A DNA stretch of 64,000 nucleotides from Paenibacillus_E sp052115445 (GCF_052115445.1 NZ_JBFRGR010000001.1:62001-126000); one strand, 5' to 3'. Positions 1 to 9,076 are shown, counted from the first letter of the stretch. Translations and numbers: made by a program. Notes: a model not told the origin generated them from the letters alone.

Positions 1-524
1 TTCTTCTCCCAACCGGTTTGTAATAAAATGATGGCAGCTTTCATTTTATCGATGGTTTGGGACATCGTGAGATCATCGATGTCTTTCGCGATTTTGCTGA
101 TCTCTGCATAGCGCTCAACGATACTTTTCAGATCGTTGAATTCTGTGTTTTTAAACATAGGAATTAAATCTTTGGTAATTTGATTATTTCGAATAGCCAC
201 ATATTGAACCATTTTTTTCTGCGAAGCTGTGAAGAGCTCATTCCTATTATCATGGATAAAATCAAGTGCTACGCTCCTATTGTCACTATCCCAACCAACC
301 TGTGCGCCTAGCATTTCGGATAAACTACGTAAAGGCACGTACACGGATCCATCATACAATATTGAGTCTTTCGTGAGGGTATTTTGTTGACCGTTAATGG
401 TTACATTTATTCTTTGGAAAAACACTTCAACGTTTCGGAATTGATCTTCCGCCCATGCCGAACCACTCATCGTGAATAAGCCAATGATCCCAATTGAAAG
501 AATCAGTTTGTACTTCCTAATCAT
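1..524 (-). CDS. Secreted copper-amine-oxidase-like domain protein (3' end outside window)
   Basis: About 174 codons are visible; the C-terminus runs off the left edge. The start ATG has an AAAGGGG ribosome binding site 8-9 bases upstream. Residues 1-26 form a signal peptide (MIRKYK, hydrophobic core, then SAWA before EDQ). Residues about 35-85 match the copper amine oxidase N-terminal-like domain: a VTING opening, a YVPLRSLSEMLGA core and a closing W-D-S-D strand. This domain is common in exported Bacillales proteins and is thought to bind cell wall or act as a stalk. The rest is helical and unrecognised. The gene starts 19 bases after the pilO stop on the same strand, so it probably belongs to the pilus operon. 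A role in pilus anchoring or surface display is only inference. Confidence 0.85.
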   Translation of the reverse strand, partial: MIRKYKLILSIGIIGLFTMSGSAWAEDQFRNVEVFFQRINVTINGQQNTLTKDSILYDGSVYVPLRSLSEMLGAQVGWDSDNRSVALDFIHDNRNELFTASQKKMVQYVAIRNNQITKDLIPMFKNTEFNDLKSIVERYAEISKIAKDIDDLTMSQTIDKMKAAIILLQTGWEK

Positions 525-543
525 TCAATTATCCCCTTTTACA

Positions 544-1443
544 TTAATTAGCTGGCTTAGAAGCTTGTAATTGCTGGAGTTGTTTAAAATACTCTTCATC
601 TGTTTGAACCGGATTCGTTCGCTTACTTGGTTCATTTACCGGTAAAGCAGGCAGCTCTTTCAATTTCCCAGCAAAAGATGGCGCATAATAAAAGGAGCAT
701 TCCAAAGTAACTTGAAGTTTCGACTCTTGGTCCTCTGTCTGATTTGGTATTGTGATGCTCACTGCTGGAAGTACATTCGAAATGTCTGTTTGCTCTGTAT
801 GACTGCTTTTTACTGCAGCTGTTTGCCAGCTCCATTTTTGAATCGAAATAAAACGCTCACTACGTTGAACCTTATTCATAAAGTCAATAATTTGTGGATA
901 CGTACCCGATGCTTGAATTGTAAATGATTCTTCCATGATGACCGTTTGCGTCTGATTCTGCTGAGTAGCACCAGCTGTTGGACTTGATGATGGAGCTGTT
1001 TGTTGAAAGCCATTCGAGTTTGTCGTATATCCCTGCGTAATGTTCGCTTGCCCGTTCGCATTTATTAAACTATCTGCCGAGCTGCTCGCTGGCCCTTGGT
1101 CACCGAATTTTATCGAAAGAATTGATAACCCAACTTGCTGCTCTAGCTCTCTGATACCAAGTAATAAACGCGGTAACTCTTCTTTCGTTGGTACTTGATA
1201 CAATGCTTGCTGAATCTCATTTTCTTCCACTTTTTTGGGAATAGGTCGCTGCAGAATTCGTTTTTTTTCTTGCTCAACTTTACTCAGTTGCATTTGAAGT
1301 GTTAAATGCTGCTTCGAGGGTGGAAGCACATCACTCACAACAATATATCCATTGATCAAGCATCCTACAAGTATTACGAGAAACAAAATGGTTGCCGGGG
1401 ATCTTAATCGACCTATGAGATGATGCCATTGTTCTTTATTCAT
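544..1443 (-). CDS. pilO: Type IV pilus inner-membrane accessory protein PilO
   Basis: 299 aa with a short cytoplasmic N-terminus, one membrane helix at about residues 15-37, a coiled-coil stretch at about 45-75 and an extracytoplasmic domain. A Q/S/T-rich linker lies near residues 110-170. This is the layout of PilO, which pairs with PilN to connect cytoplasmic PilM to the pilus platform. It lies 10 bases downstream of pilN. A GGGGGGG ribosome binding site sits 3 bases before the ATG. Sequence conservation in this family is low, so the call rests on topology and gene order. Confidence 0.8.
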   Translation of the reverse strand: MNKEQWHHLIGRLRSPATILFLVILVGCLINGYIVVSDVLPPSKQHLTLQMQLSKVEQEKKRILQRPIPKKVEENEIQQALYQVPTKEELPRLLLGIRELEQQVGLSILSIKFGDQGPASSSADSLINANGQANITQGYTTNSNGFQQTAPSSSPTAGATQQNQTQTVIMEESFTIQASGTYPQIIDFMNKVQRSERFISIQKWSWQTAAVKSSHTEQTDISNVLPAVSITIPNQTEDQESKLQVTLECSFYYAPSFAGKLKELPALPVNEPSKRTNPVQTDEEYFKQLQQLQASKPAN

Positions 1444-1453
1444 AAGCCCCCCC

Positions 1454-2431
1454 TTATTTACTAGTAACAGGATTTCTCAGTGTAATTTCAATAACTACTT
1501 CATATACGTTATATTTTTGTGCAGTTGAAGCTTGGTTTGCGGTAGAAGGAGTCTTGGCTTCGGCTTCAGTCGATTTTTCAGACTTCATTTTCATTTCACT
1601 AAGCGTTTTACGTGCATCCTCAAAATCCGCATCCGTTAAAGCTGAAGTATCATCCTGGTCAATTTGCGTATTTGTTTCATTATTAAATTTTTTGTCTGGC
1701 AGTTTTAATCCGTATTCTTGTTTTGCGATTTGCTGATTCATTGTCCATTTAAGTTCGTTTAGGAGCTTATCTCCTTCATTACCGCCTTCAGTAAGCGTGT
1801 CTTCAAAAACTTTTTTTATATTTTCAACTGTTTGTCCCGATGCAGCTTGTGTATTCGTAGTAACTGGACTTGGTGAACTCGCAACAGCTGTACTAAACGT
1901 TTTTTCCGTTTTAACCGCCGATAGGATGGAAATGGAATTAAACATTGATGAGCTTTGCAGTAAAGAAATATAATCAGCTACTGATGATAAAGCTGCGAAC
2001 TCAAGCTTCAAATTTACGAGAACCGGAGTAGTTTGAGAAACAGCAGAATTAGATCCATTATTTTGTTCTTTATTCTCATCCTTAGGAATTTCCGCAGACA
2101 AAATTCGCCCAGTTGCCGGAAGCTTAGCGGAGATCGTCTCTAAAACAGGAATCCAATCGATTCGTTTATTTTTTAGTTTATCAATTTCGGCATGCAAGTT
2201 TTGATAGTTGATTGATTGTTCATCCAATTGACGCTGTTGGGTTAACGTTTGAATGGAGGCATTCGTTAAAGCGATTTGATCTTCAACATGTTGCATGTTG
2301 TTCTTAAAGTAGTGACCTGCATACAGAAGTGATGATGAAAGGATTAGAAAAAATAAAACTGATAACACCAGTAGGGGTAAAAATATCCGCTTAGATCTGG
2401 GTGCCTTAGGCAGCAAATTTATATTTTTCAT
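1454..2431 (-). CDS. pilN: Type IV pilus assembly protein PilN
   Basis: 325 aa. It opens with MKNINLLPK, the INLLP motif by which PilN binds the groove of PilM. A membrane helix follows at about residues 17-40, then a coiled coil at about 45-75 and an extracytoplasmic ferredoxin-like region. The middle and C-terminus (about 190-300) carry a long low-complexity stretch rich in S/T/E/K that makes it longer than usual PilN proteins (about 180-220 aa). The ATG overlaps the pilM TGA (ATGA), which indicates translational coupling and fits a PilM-PilN complex. Confidence 0.85.
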   Translation of the reverse strand: MKNINLLPKAPRSKRIFLPLLVLSVLFFLILSSSLLYAGHYFKNNMQHVEDQIALTNASIQTLTQQRQLDEQSINYQNLHAEIDKLKNKRIDWIPVLETISAKLPATGRILSAEIPKDENKEQNNGSNSAVSQTTPVLVNLKLEFAALSSVADYISLLQSSSMFNSISILSAVKTEKTFSTAVASSPSPVTTNTQAASGQTVENIKKVFEDTLTEGGNEGDKLLNELKWTMNQQIAKQEYGLKLPDKKFNNETNTQIDQDDTSALTDADFEDARKTLSEMKMKSEKSTEAEAKTPSTANQASTAQKYNVYEVVIEITLRNPVTSK

Positions 2432-3618
2432 GATTCAGCCCCCCTTAGAGCTAAACCCAAAGTAACAGCATACATGGATAGATCATCTTTGAAAGCCGAA
2501 TTACGACTAAAATAACTGGCAGATTGAAACAATTGTACTGGAATCGGGAGCCGCTCGGTCAAAAATGATACGATTTCAGGCATTCTTTTCAAATCACCGG
2601 AGATGACCACACCTGCAAATTCTTGATTCCGATTATTTAGCGTATAACGATAAAAGTTCATCAATCTTTCAAGCTCATGTGCCAAATCATTACAATGATT
2701 TCGAAAATCAGCATCGCCGTCCAAAAACTCTGAGAAGAGATGATCCGCACTCGTTCTCACATCTGTATTCCCCTGCGGCTTTGCTGAGAAACTAAGTGGA
2801 ATACTACGAGTAATCTTGAGATTCTCACCCTGAAAAATGCTAAGATCGCCAGTAGTTTCGTTCAAATCAACGATCAAGTAGGTGTCCTTTAACTTAGTCA
2901 ACGATGTGCTTTGCAGCAAACGAAATAAAGAGAGTGCTTTAATCTCAATACTCGTAAGTTTAATCCCTGCGGAAGCCAAAACTTCAAGATATTGATCCAT
3001 CATTTCTTTAGGAGCCGCAACCAGCATAACATCGCATTGCATAGCAGTATCTGCTCTGGATTCTTCCTCCTGGAAATCATCAAACAACCCTTTGCCCCCG
3101 CCTAGATCCGCTTTACCAGCAGCAGCCTCCAAGATATAATCGTTCCCCTTGGGAGCATCAGCTTCTTTTATTAACTTATTTGCAGTTTTTCTTTTTTTAT
3201 GGGCAGTTCCATTCATTTTCACAAAATCATAAAGCGGATTCTCGAAAGGTAAATGTATATTGTGTTTTATCTCAAAATCAACTAGCTTAGCCAAGTCCTT
3301 CTCTGGGATATCCGGTAGCTTTAAAAATCTTACCATCACAAGCTGGCTAGGAAACACCAGATGTACACGCTTTGGTTTTGCCTCTAATCGCGTCATCATG
3401 GTTTGCAACGTTTGTATCAAGCGAAGGGGTTCTTTAATTCGACCTTCTTCCATAACATGAGGTGGAAGCTCCTCTATTATATTCATCTGAATCAACGGTT
3501 CATTATTTTTTCTTATCAATACTTTGCTCATTTTTATGGTTGAATCAGAAATTTCAATTCCCAAGGAAGTTTGTCCTGGTTTCAGCACTTTAAAAATATT
3601 AAATGATGATGTTAGCAT
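2428..3618 (-). CDS. pilM: Actin-like type IV pilus assembly ATPase PilM
   Basis: 396 aa from the chosen ATG; an in-frame ATG at 3660 has no ribosome binding site, whereas the one at 3618 follows AAAGGAG by 11 bases. PilM is a cytoplasmic actin/FtsA-like protein that docks on PilN. Visible elements are an opening LGIEISDSTIKM strand (phosphate-1 region), an LPDIPEKDL segment, and a TYLIVDLNET strand (phosphate-2 region) near residue 260. A charged, glycine-rich insert of roughly 50-60 residues lies between the NPLYDFV and CDVMLVAAP blocks. It is coupled to pilN by a 4-base overlap and follows pilD by about 54 bases. Confidence 0.85.
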   Translation of the reverse strand: MLTSSFNIFKVLKPGQTSLGIEISDSTIKMSKVLIRKNNEPLIQMNIIEELPPHVMEEGRIKEPLRLIQTLQTMMTRLEAKPKRVHLVFPSQLVMVRFLKLPDIPEKDLAKLVDFEIKHNIHLPFENPLYDFVKMNGTAHKKRKTANKLIKEADAPKGNDYILEAAAGKADLGGGKGLFDDFQEEESRADTAMQCDVMLVAAPKEMMDQYLEVLASAGIKLTSIEIKALSLFRLLQSTSLTKLKDTYLIVDLNETTGDLSIFQGENLKITRSIPLSFSAKPQGNTDVRTSADHLFSEFLDGDADFRNHCNDLAHELERLMNFYRYTLNNRNQEFAGVVISGDLKRMPEIVSFLTERLPIPVQLFQSASYFSRNSAFKDDLSMYAVTLGLALRGAES

Positions 3619-3672
3619 GTCCAGACTCACTCCTTTGTTGAATTTCTGAGATGTATGCATCGTTATGAACGC

Positions 3673-4458
3673 TTAATTAAAGTGAATTAAGCTTAAGTAC
3701 CAGTTAATCACGGGCTCTCCCCAAAAGTAACTAAAGAAGGCACCTGCAGCTATGAAAGGACCAAATGGAATGCCTTGATCTTCTTGCGACGATTTCTTTC
3801 GTATTTGTACAAGTCCATACATAGTTCCTACTAAACTAGCAGCAAAAAGGGTAAATAAGGTTAATTTGATCCCGGCAATGAGGCCAATATATGCGAATAA
3901 TTTGATATCACCGCCGCCCATACCTTCTTTTTTCATGATTAACATGGATGAAAGTGCGATCAGATAAAGTAATCCGCCACCAACGAAAAACGCTGCTACG
4001 TAGTTCCAAAAGGGTAATGGATGTATCCAAATGCGAAGGATGAAAGCAAAACCCATGCCTGAGAAAACAACGACATCTGGGATGATCCTGTATCTGCTAT
4101 CCGCAATGGAGCAAATCATTAATATAGAAACAAATACAAGTCCTACGATCAATTCTAAAGAAGGCCCAATCTGCCAAGTAGTGACGGCAAAGGCAACAGC
4201 AGTTAGGAGTTCACCAATGGGATAAATCGGAGAAATTTTAGCTCGGCAATACCTACAAGCTCCTCGTAATCCTATATAGCTTAGTACAGGAATTAGATCT
4301 AGTGGTTTAAGTTCATGATTGCAGTGAACACAATGTGAAGGCGGGTATGCGATGGATTCCTTTTTTACAACCCTAATCCCTACTACGTTAAAAAAGCTTC
4401 CAAAAACGAGTCCGAATAGTGCAGCTGTTATTGTGTAAAGGAGAGTTAGAGAGTCCAT
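3673..4458 (-). CDS. pilD: Prepilin peptidase / N-methyltransferase (A24 aspartic protease)
   Basis: 261 aa polytopic membrane enzyme that cleaves the prepilin leader and N-methylates the new N-terminus. The N-terminal cytoplasmic domain has the GSFFNVVGIR motif and two CxxC pairs (CVHC and CRYC, about residues 43-72) for zinc. The two catalytic aspartates are seen in the ADSRYRIIPD block and in GGGDIK (the GxGD protease motif). About seven further hydrophobic helices fit the family, and the length is normal. It follows pilA by 92 bases, an interval that contains a perfect 14-bp hairpin. ATGGAG lies upstream of the ATG. Its substrate here is presumably PilA. Confidence 0.93.
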   Translation of the reverse strand: MDSLTLLYTITAALFGLVFGSFFNVVGIRVVKKESIAYPPSHCVHCNHELKPLDLIPVLSYIGLRGACRYCRAKISPIYPIGELLTAVAFAVTTWQIGPSLELIVGLVFVSILMICSIADSRYRIIPDVVVFSGMGFAFILRIWIHPLPFWNYVAAFFVGGGLLYLIALSSMLIMKKEGMGGGDIKLFAYIGLIAGIKLTLFTLFAASLVGTMYGLVQIRKKSSQEDQGIPFGPFIAAGAFFSYFWGEPVINWYLSLIHFN

Positions 4459-4490
4459 AGTAGCTCCATTCGGGTAGGATTGAGGGATTC

Positions 4491-4522
4491 AATAAAGGTA
4501 ACTCGTGAGAGTTACCTTTATT
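4491..4522 (-). terminator. Perfect hairpin between pilA and pilD (attenuator or mRNA-stability element)
   Basis: Arms 4491-4504 and 4509-4522 are exact reverse complements (14 bp) around a 4-base loop. It sits 28 bases after the pilA stop and 32 bases before the pilD start. There is no long U tract, so it may be a leaky terminator or a 3' stabilising structure that keeps pilin mRNA above the downstream genes. Confidence 0.65.
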
Positions 4523-4550
4523 GGAGGTATAAATTCCTTACTTTAAGCAC

Positions 4551-4949
4551 TTATGGAGTTGATGGTGATGTTGCTGTAGCCTTCCAACCAGCTGCTGCGG
4601 TATATTCGACTGTAACACTAGTGTATACAGGCGTGTCTGTACCTGACTGTTGTTTAGGAGCTTCCTTTAAATAGTTTGCTGCAACTAAAGCAGCAATTGT
4701 CACAGAAGTAACATTACCAGTACCTGATGGGTTAGTATTTGTTAAATAATGCACCGCAGTATCTTTCAACAATAACTCAGTTTGCTTATCCGCATTAACC
4801 TTAGAATTATTAATAATTCCCCCAATAGCCGGAACCGCAATCGCAGCAACAACCCCCAAAATTACGATAACAGCCAACAACTCGACAAGCGTTAACCCTT
4901 TTTGATTTTTAAGCAGTCTAAGCTTTGTGTTCATCATTTTTTTAAACAT
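4551..4949 (-). CDS. pilA: Type IV major pilin (prepilin)
   Basis: 132 aa. A positively charged leader ends QKG, followed by LTLVELLAVIVILGVV, the class III prepilin signal with the conserved Glu at +5. Cleavage by PilD is expected after Gly-18, leaving a pilin of about 114 residues with a short globular domain rich in T, A and V. The small size resembles ComGC-type pilins. GGAGAGGG lies just before the ATG. It is the only pilin gene in this cluster, so it is the likely main pilus subunit; minor pilins must be elsewhere or absent. Confidence 0.92.
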   Translation of the reverse strand: MFKKMMNTKLRLLKNQKGLTLVELLAVIVILGVVAAIAVPAIGGIINNSKVNADKQTELLLKDTAVHYLTNTNPSGTGNVTSVTIAALVAANYLKEAPKQQSGTDTPVYTSVTVEYTAAAGWKATATSPSTP

Positions 4950-4981
4950 AGTACCCTCTCCTTCGAATAATCAAATTATAT

Positions 4982-6193
4982 TTAATGAATACCGCCCATC
5001 AGTTTAAACGTTGGGAGCATAACTGCTAAGACAATGCCTCCAACGATTCCTGAAAGAAGTAATATCATTAGCGGTTCTAATAGCGATTTCAATCGATCAG
5101 CCATCGTATCCACATCAGCCTCGTAGAAATCAGCTACCTTTTCCAACATACTATCCAGAGCACCTGTCTTCTCACCAATCGCGAGCATTTGAACAACCAT
5201 TGGCGGAAATAGCCATGAATCTTTGAACGGATCGGCAAGTGCTCTTCCGCTCCTGAGTCCTTCTCGTGATTCCAAAATCAGCTTTCCTATGACTTCATTG
5301 CCTACTACATTTGAAACGATAGTCATGGCTTGAAGCATTGGAATTGCCGCTGCGTACAATGAACTGAAGGTCCGACTGAAGCGTGCGATGGATTGTTTAT
5401 GCGCTAGCTTACCAAAGACGGGAATCTTGAGTCTAAAATAATCCCAGTAATAATTCCCTTTCTTAGAACGCTTCATTGCTTGAATAATAAAACTTGGCGC
5501 GACCACGAAGATTGGTATAAAGAACCAGTAAGAATTCAGAAGATCGCTCATCTTGATGACAATCCTAGTTGGTAGCGGCAACTCCAATCCCATTGACTTG
5601 AAATTTTCCACATATCTTGGAATTACGAATGTCATCATAAGCGTGACGACTGCTATCGTAACGACACCCATAATGATCGGATAGATCATGGCAGACTTTA
5701 CTTTTTCCTTGGTGTAATGCTCTTTCTCGTAAAATACAGCTAAGCGATCCAACATGTCGTCTAAATTCCCGCTTGCCTCTCCAGCTCGGATCATATTGAC
5801 GAAAACGGTGGAAAATACGGTTGGAAACTGAGCGGAAGCGACTGAAAGCTGCGTACCTCGCTGCATGTCCTCGGCAACTTCTTTCAAAATCTTTTTAAAC
5901 ACTTTGCTCTCTGTTTGCTCACTTAAGATACGAACAGACTCAACCATATTGACACCGGATTTATATAACGTTGAAAGTTGTCGACAGAACACGGTGAAAT
6001 GCTCCATTTTGACCTTCGGGCCACCGAAAGTAATTTCTCGATACAAGATGCTCTTACCTTGGTCAAAGCAATCGAGAATCCATAGACCTTTTCCCTTCAA
6101 CTCATCTGTTGCTGATTGAAATGAAGCAGCTTCGAGTACCCCTTTATAGTAATGACCATGATTGTCAACAGCTTGATACCTGAACTTTGGCAC
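4982..6193 (-). CDS. pilC: Type IV pilus platform protein PilC (GspF family)
   Basis: 403 aa inner-membrane platform protein on which PilB and PilT act. It has the family's duplicated layout: an N-terminal region starting MPKFRYQAVD, a first T2SSF domain at about residues 65-190 with two membrane helices, a repeat domain at about 265-385, and a final membrane helix before FKLMGG. The GTG start follows AAGGAG by about 10 bases. It lies 29 bases after pilT and 32 bases before pilA. Confidence 0.93.
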   Translation of the reverse strand: MPKFRYQAVDNHGHYYKGVLEAASFQSATDELKGKGLWILDCFDQGKSILYREITFGGPKVKMEHFTVFCRQLSTLYKSGVNMVESVRILSEQTESKVFKKILKEVAEDMQRGTQLSVASAQFPTVFSTVFVNMIRAGEASGNLDDMLDRLAVFYEKEHYTKEKVKSAMIYPIIMGVVTIAVVTLMMTFVIPRYVENFKSMGLELPLPTRIVIKMSDLLNSYWFFIPIFVVAPSFIIQAMKRSKKGNYYWDYFRLKIPVFGKLAHKQSIARFSRTFSSLYAAAIPMLQAMTIVSNVVGNEVIGKLILESREGLRSGRALADPFKDSWLFPPMVVQMLAIGEKTGALDSMLEKVADFYEADVDTMADRLKSLLEPLMILLLSGIVGGIVLAVMLPTFKLMGGIH

Positions 6194-6222
6194 TCGAGCT
6201 CATCTCCTTACTTACAGCTCCC

Positions 6223-7263
6223 TTATTGCAGTTCTGCGAAACCAAAGAGCGCTTCTTTCGCCGTATCCACAGTGATTATGCGCTGCTGAAGCAATTCGCG
6301 AAGCGCCATTTCCATGGTCTGCATGCCTTGAGCTTTGCCAGTTTGCATGACAGAACGGATCTGATGTACCTTCTCCGAACGAATAAGGTTCGCTACCGCT
6401 GGGGTATTAACCAACACTTCGATCGCTGCTACACGACCGCTGCCATCTGTGGTTGGTAAAAGTCTCTGCGCCATAACGCCTAACATAACGGATGCGAGTT
6501 GTACGCGAACTTGTTGCTGCGCTTCCGATGGAAAGACATCAATGATTCTGTCAATGGTTTGAGGAGCATCCGCCGTATGTAAAGTTCCAAAAACCAAATG
6601 ACCTGTTTCAGCAGCGGTAATCGCGATACTAATCGTTTCCAAATCGCGCATTTCACCCACCAGAATTATGTCTGGATCTTGCCTTAGTGCTGCTCGAAGG
6701 CCTGAAGAAAACGAATGGGTATCAACGCCAATTTCCCTCTGATTGACAATACAAGATTTATGCGGGTGAACAAACTCAATGGGATCTTCTAGTGTGATAA
6801 TGTGGTCACTTCTTGTACGATTGATAAAATCTAAGATTGCTGCTAATGTCGTTGATTTCCCGCTTCCTGTAGGTCCTGTGACGAGCACGAGACCTTGCGG
6901 CTTTTTGGCAAAATCTTGTGCAATCGATGGTAATCCTAACACTTCCATTGCCGGTATTTTTGTAGGAATAAGACGAATGGTCAGACTAACGTTTCCTTTT
7001 TGTTTATAAACATTGACCCTATATCTGGAAACATCTGCAATACCATAAGACAGGTCTAGATCCCCTCTTTCTAAAAAATATTCATATTGTTCGTTTGTCA
7101 TTAATTCTTTCGCCATCTCTAACGTTGCAGAAGGGATCAGAATTTGATCGTTAACTGGCTTAAGCACGCCATGAATACGAAACATAGCTGGTGAATTAAC
7201 GGTAATATGTATGTCAGAAGCTTTAAGGTCATGAGCAAGCTTCATCAACTCTACCATGCTCAC
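6223..7263 (-). CDS. pilT: Pilus retraction ATPase PilT
   Basis: 346 aa hexameric ATPase that depolymerises the pilus, giving twitching motility or DNA uptake. A PAS-like N-terminal domain (about residues 1-100) precedes the RecA-like core with Walker A GPTGSGKST (about 130), the Asp-box ITLEDPIEF, Walker B ILVGEMRD, and the His box GTLHTADA. It lacks the zinc tetracysteine of PilB, as expected. The GTG start has GGAGGG six bases upstream. The C-terminus has ELLQQRII rather than the textbook PilT AIRNLIRE motif. It is separated from pilB by 123 AT-rich bases that may hold its own promoter. Confidence 0.92.
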   Translation of the reverse strand: MSMVELMKLAHDLKASDIHITVNSPAMFRIHGVLKPVNDQILIPSATLEMAKELMTNEQYEYFLERGDLDLSYGIADVSRYRVNVYKQKGNVSLTIRLIPTKIPAMEVLGLPSIAQDFAKKPQGLVLVTGPTGSGKSTTLAAILDFINRTRSDHIITLEDPIEFVHPHKSCIVNQREIGVDTHSFSSGLRAALRQDPDIILVGEMRDLETISIAITAAETGHLVFGTLHTADAPQTIDRIIDVFPSEAQQQVRVQLASVMLGVMAQRLLPTTDGSGRVAAIEVLVNTPAVANLIRSEKVHQIRSVMQTGKAQGMQTMEMALRELLQQRIITVDTAKEALFGFAELQ

Positions 7264-7290
7264 AAGAATCCCTCCGTTCTACATTAATAG

Positions 7291-7310
7291 GTATATATAC
7301 TCATATATAC
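7291..7310. repeat. AT-rich palindrome between pilB and pilT
   Basis: Eight-base arms GTATATAT and ATATATAC flank ACTC. It is centred about 37 bases upstream of the pilT GTG. It could be a promoter -10/operator region for pilT or a chance product of AT richness. Confidence 0.4.
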
Positions 7311-7386
7311 ATAGTACTATAGAACTGTTAGGTAAGTGTTAGAATATTAATCGACATTTTTTTCATAAATTAAGTAAAAAAAATAA

Positions 7387-9051
7387 TCAACCATTGCCCG
7401 TAACACGGAACACTTCCGCAAGTGTCGTTTGACCAGCGATCACTTTGCTAATACCATCTTTAATCATCGGTACCAACCCATGTTCAGTTGCGTAATTCTG
7501 ATAATCGTTATCTGAACGTTTTTGCAAAATCATAGTCCGAAGTGTATCATCAATTGCCAGAATTTCATGAATCGCAAGTCGCCCCTTGTATCCACTTCTC
7601 CCGCATTCTCCGCATCCATTGCCTCTACGCAGTATCTCAACTGTATACCCATGGCCTTCCAGCAACACCGTTTCTTCTTGCGAAGGGATATAGGAAGTTG
7701 AACAACCAGGACAAATTTTACGTACAAGTCGCTGTGCAATAATGCAGTTTACTGCGGATGAAATCAGGAAAGGCTCAACTCCCATATCAATAAGACGAGT
7801 AATCGAACTCGCTGCGCTATTTGTATGCAATGTACTGAGCACGAGATGTCCAGTCATGGCTGCGCGAATGGCAATCTCAGCTGTCTCTACATCCCTGATT
7901 TCTCCAACCATCACGATGTTTGGATCTTGACGCAGAATCGTACGGAGCCCTTTCGCGAATGTCAGTCCAGTTACCGAATTAACTTGTACTTGATTAATAC
8001 CCTGAAGTTGATATTCTACGGGATCTTCAACGGTGATAATGTTAACTTCCTCATTATTCAATCTGGATAAAGCGGAATACAGGGTTGTTGTTTTACCGCT
8101 GCCAGTCGGTCCTGTGATAAGAACTACGCCATGAGCATTGTTTATTCCTTTTTGAAATAACATAAGGTTGTGTTCAGAGAGTCCTAATTTCTCAATTTCG
8201 GTAAGCGTGCTCCCCAGATCGAGAATTCGCATGACGACTTTCTCTCCATGAATCGTAGGAAGAGATGAGATTCGGATATCTACCTTTCGGAATTCAATAT
8301 CCATCTCAACACGACCATCTTGCGGTAATCTTCTTTCTGCCACGTTCATATTGGCCATGATTTTGATCCTAGCAATAATAACACTCTGCATGTGAGGAGG
8401 TAATGTCCTCTCCGTGCGCATGACGCCATCCACACGATATCGAATACGCAAGCTATCTTCCTGTGGATCAATATGAATATCACTTGCTCCAATTTGGATC
8501 GCTTGGATAATGATTTGATTAACCGTCTTGACGACTGGTGAATCTTCATCTTCCACTACTGGCTTCGCTTCTTCCGATTCACGAATCGTTAAGTTCTGCA
8601 TGATCTGCTCAACAGATTCCTGCAATCCATAATAGCGCTTAATCGCCCGCTGGAGTTCATCTTTCGAAGCAATCGTAGGCTCAATACGGAAACCAGTCGT
8701 CATACGAAGCTCATCAATTGCAAAATAATCCAGCGGGTCAGCCATCGCCAAAATAAGTTTATTGCCTTCAGTCCGAATGGGTAAAACCTGATGTTGTTCA
8801 GCGAGCCGCTGAGGGATTATATTAATAATTTTTGTTTCAATTTTTTGACGGTAAAGCTGGATATGCGGAATTCCCAATTGGAACTCAAGAACTTCAATTA
8901 ACTGCTGTTCTGTGATGTAGTTACGGGTGATTAGCACATCGCCGAGCCTCATATTCAGCTCTTTTTGCTCTCTGAGGGCATTTTTCAATTGTTCTTCCGA
9001 GATCAGGCCAGATTCAACCAAAAGATCTCCGATTCTTTTACGAGGAGCCAT
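7387..9051 (-). CDS. pilB: Pilus extension ATPase PilB (GspE/PulE family)
   Basis: 554 aa from the ATG at 9051, chosen because GGGGGTGA lies 8 bases upstream; an in-frame TTG at 9078 falls inside a U tract and has no binding site. It powers pilin polymerisation. Domains: N-terminal MshEN domain (about residues 1-140, family binders of c-di-GMP), then the ATPase core with Walker A GPTGSGKTT (about 315), Asp box VEDPVEY, Walker B VMVGEIRD and LHTNSA His box. A zinc tetracysteine element (CPGC and CGEC, about 450-485) is present. It is the first gene of the pilus operon. Confidence 0.93.
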   Translation of the reverse strand: MAPRKRIGDLLVESGLISEEQLKNALREQKELNMRLGDVLITRNYITEQQLIEVLEFQLGIPHIQLYRQKIETKIINIIPQRLAEQHQVLPIRTEGNKLILAMADPLDYFAIDELRMTTGFRIEPTIASKDELQRAIKRYYGLQESVEQIMQNLTIRESEEAKPVVEDEDSPVVKTVNQIIIQAIQIGASDIHIDPQEDSLRIRYRVDGVMRTERTLPPHMQSVIIARIKIMANMNVAERRLPQDGRVEMDIEFRKVDIRISSLPTIHGEKVVMRILDLGSTLTEIEKLGLSEHNLMLFQKGINNAHGVVLITGPTGSGKTTTLYSALSRLNNEEVNIITVEDPVEYQLQGINQVQVNSVTGLTFAKGLRTILRQDPNIVMVGEIRDVETAEIAIRAAMTGHLVLSTLHTNSAASSITRLIDMGVEPFLISSAVNCIIAQRLVRKICPGCSTSYIPSQEETVLLEGHGYTVEILRRGNGCGECGRSGYKGRLAIHEILAIDDTLRTMILQKRSDNDYQNYATEHGLVPMIKDGISKVIAGQTTLAEVFRVTGNG

Positions 9052-9076
9052 AACTCCATTCACCCCCATCGATTTC

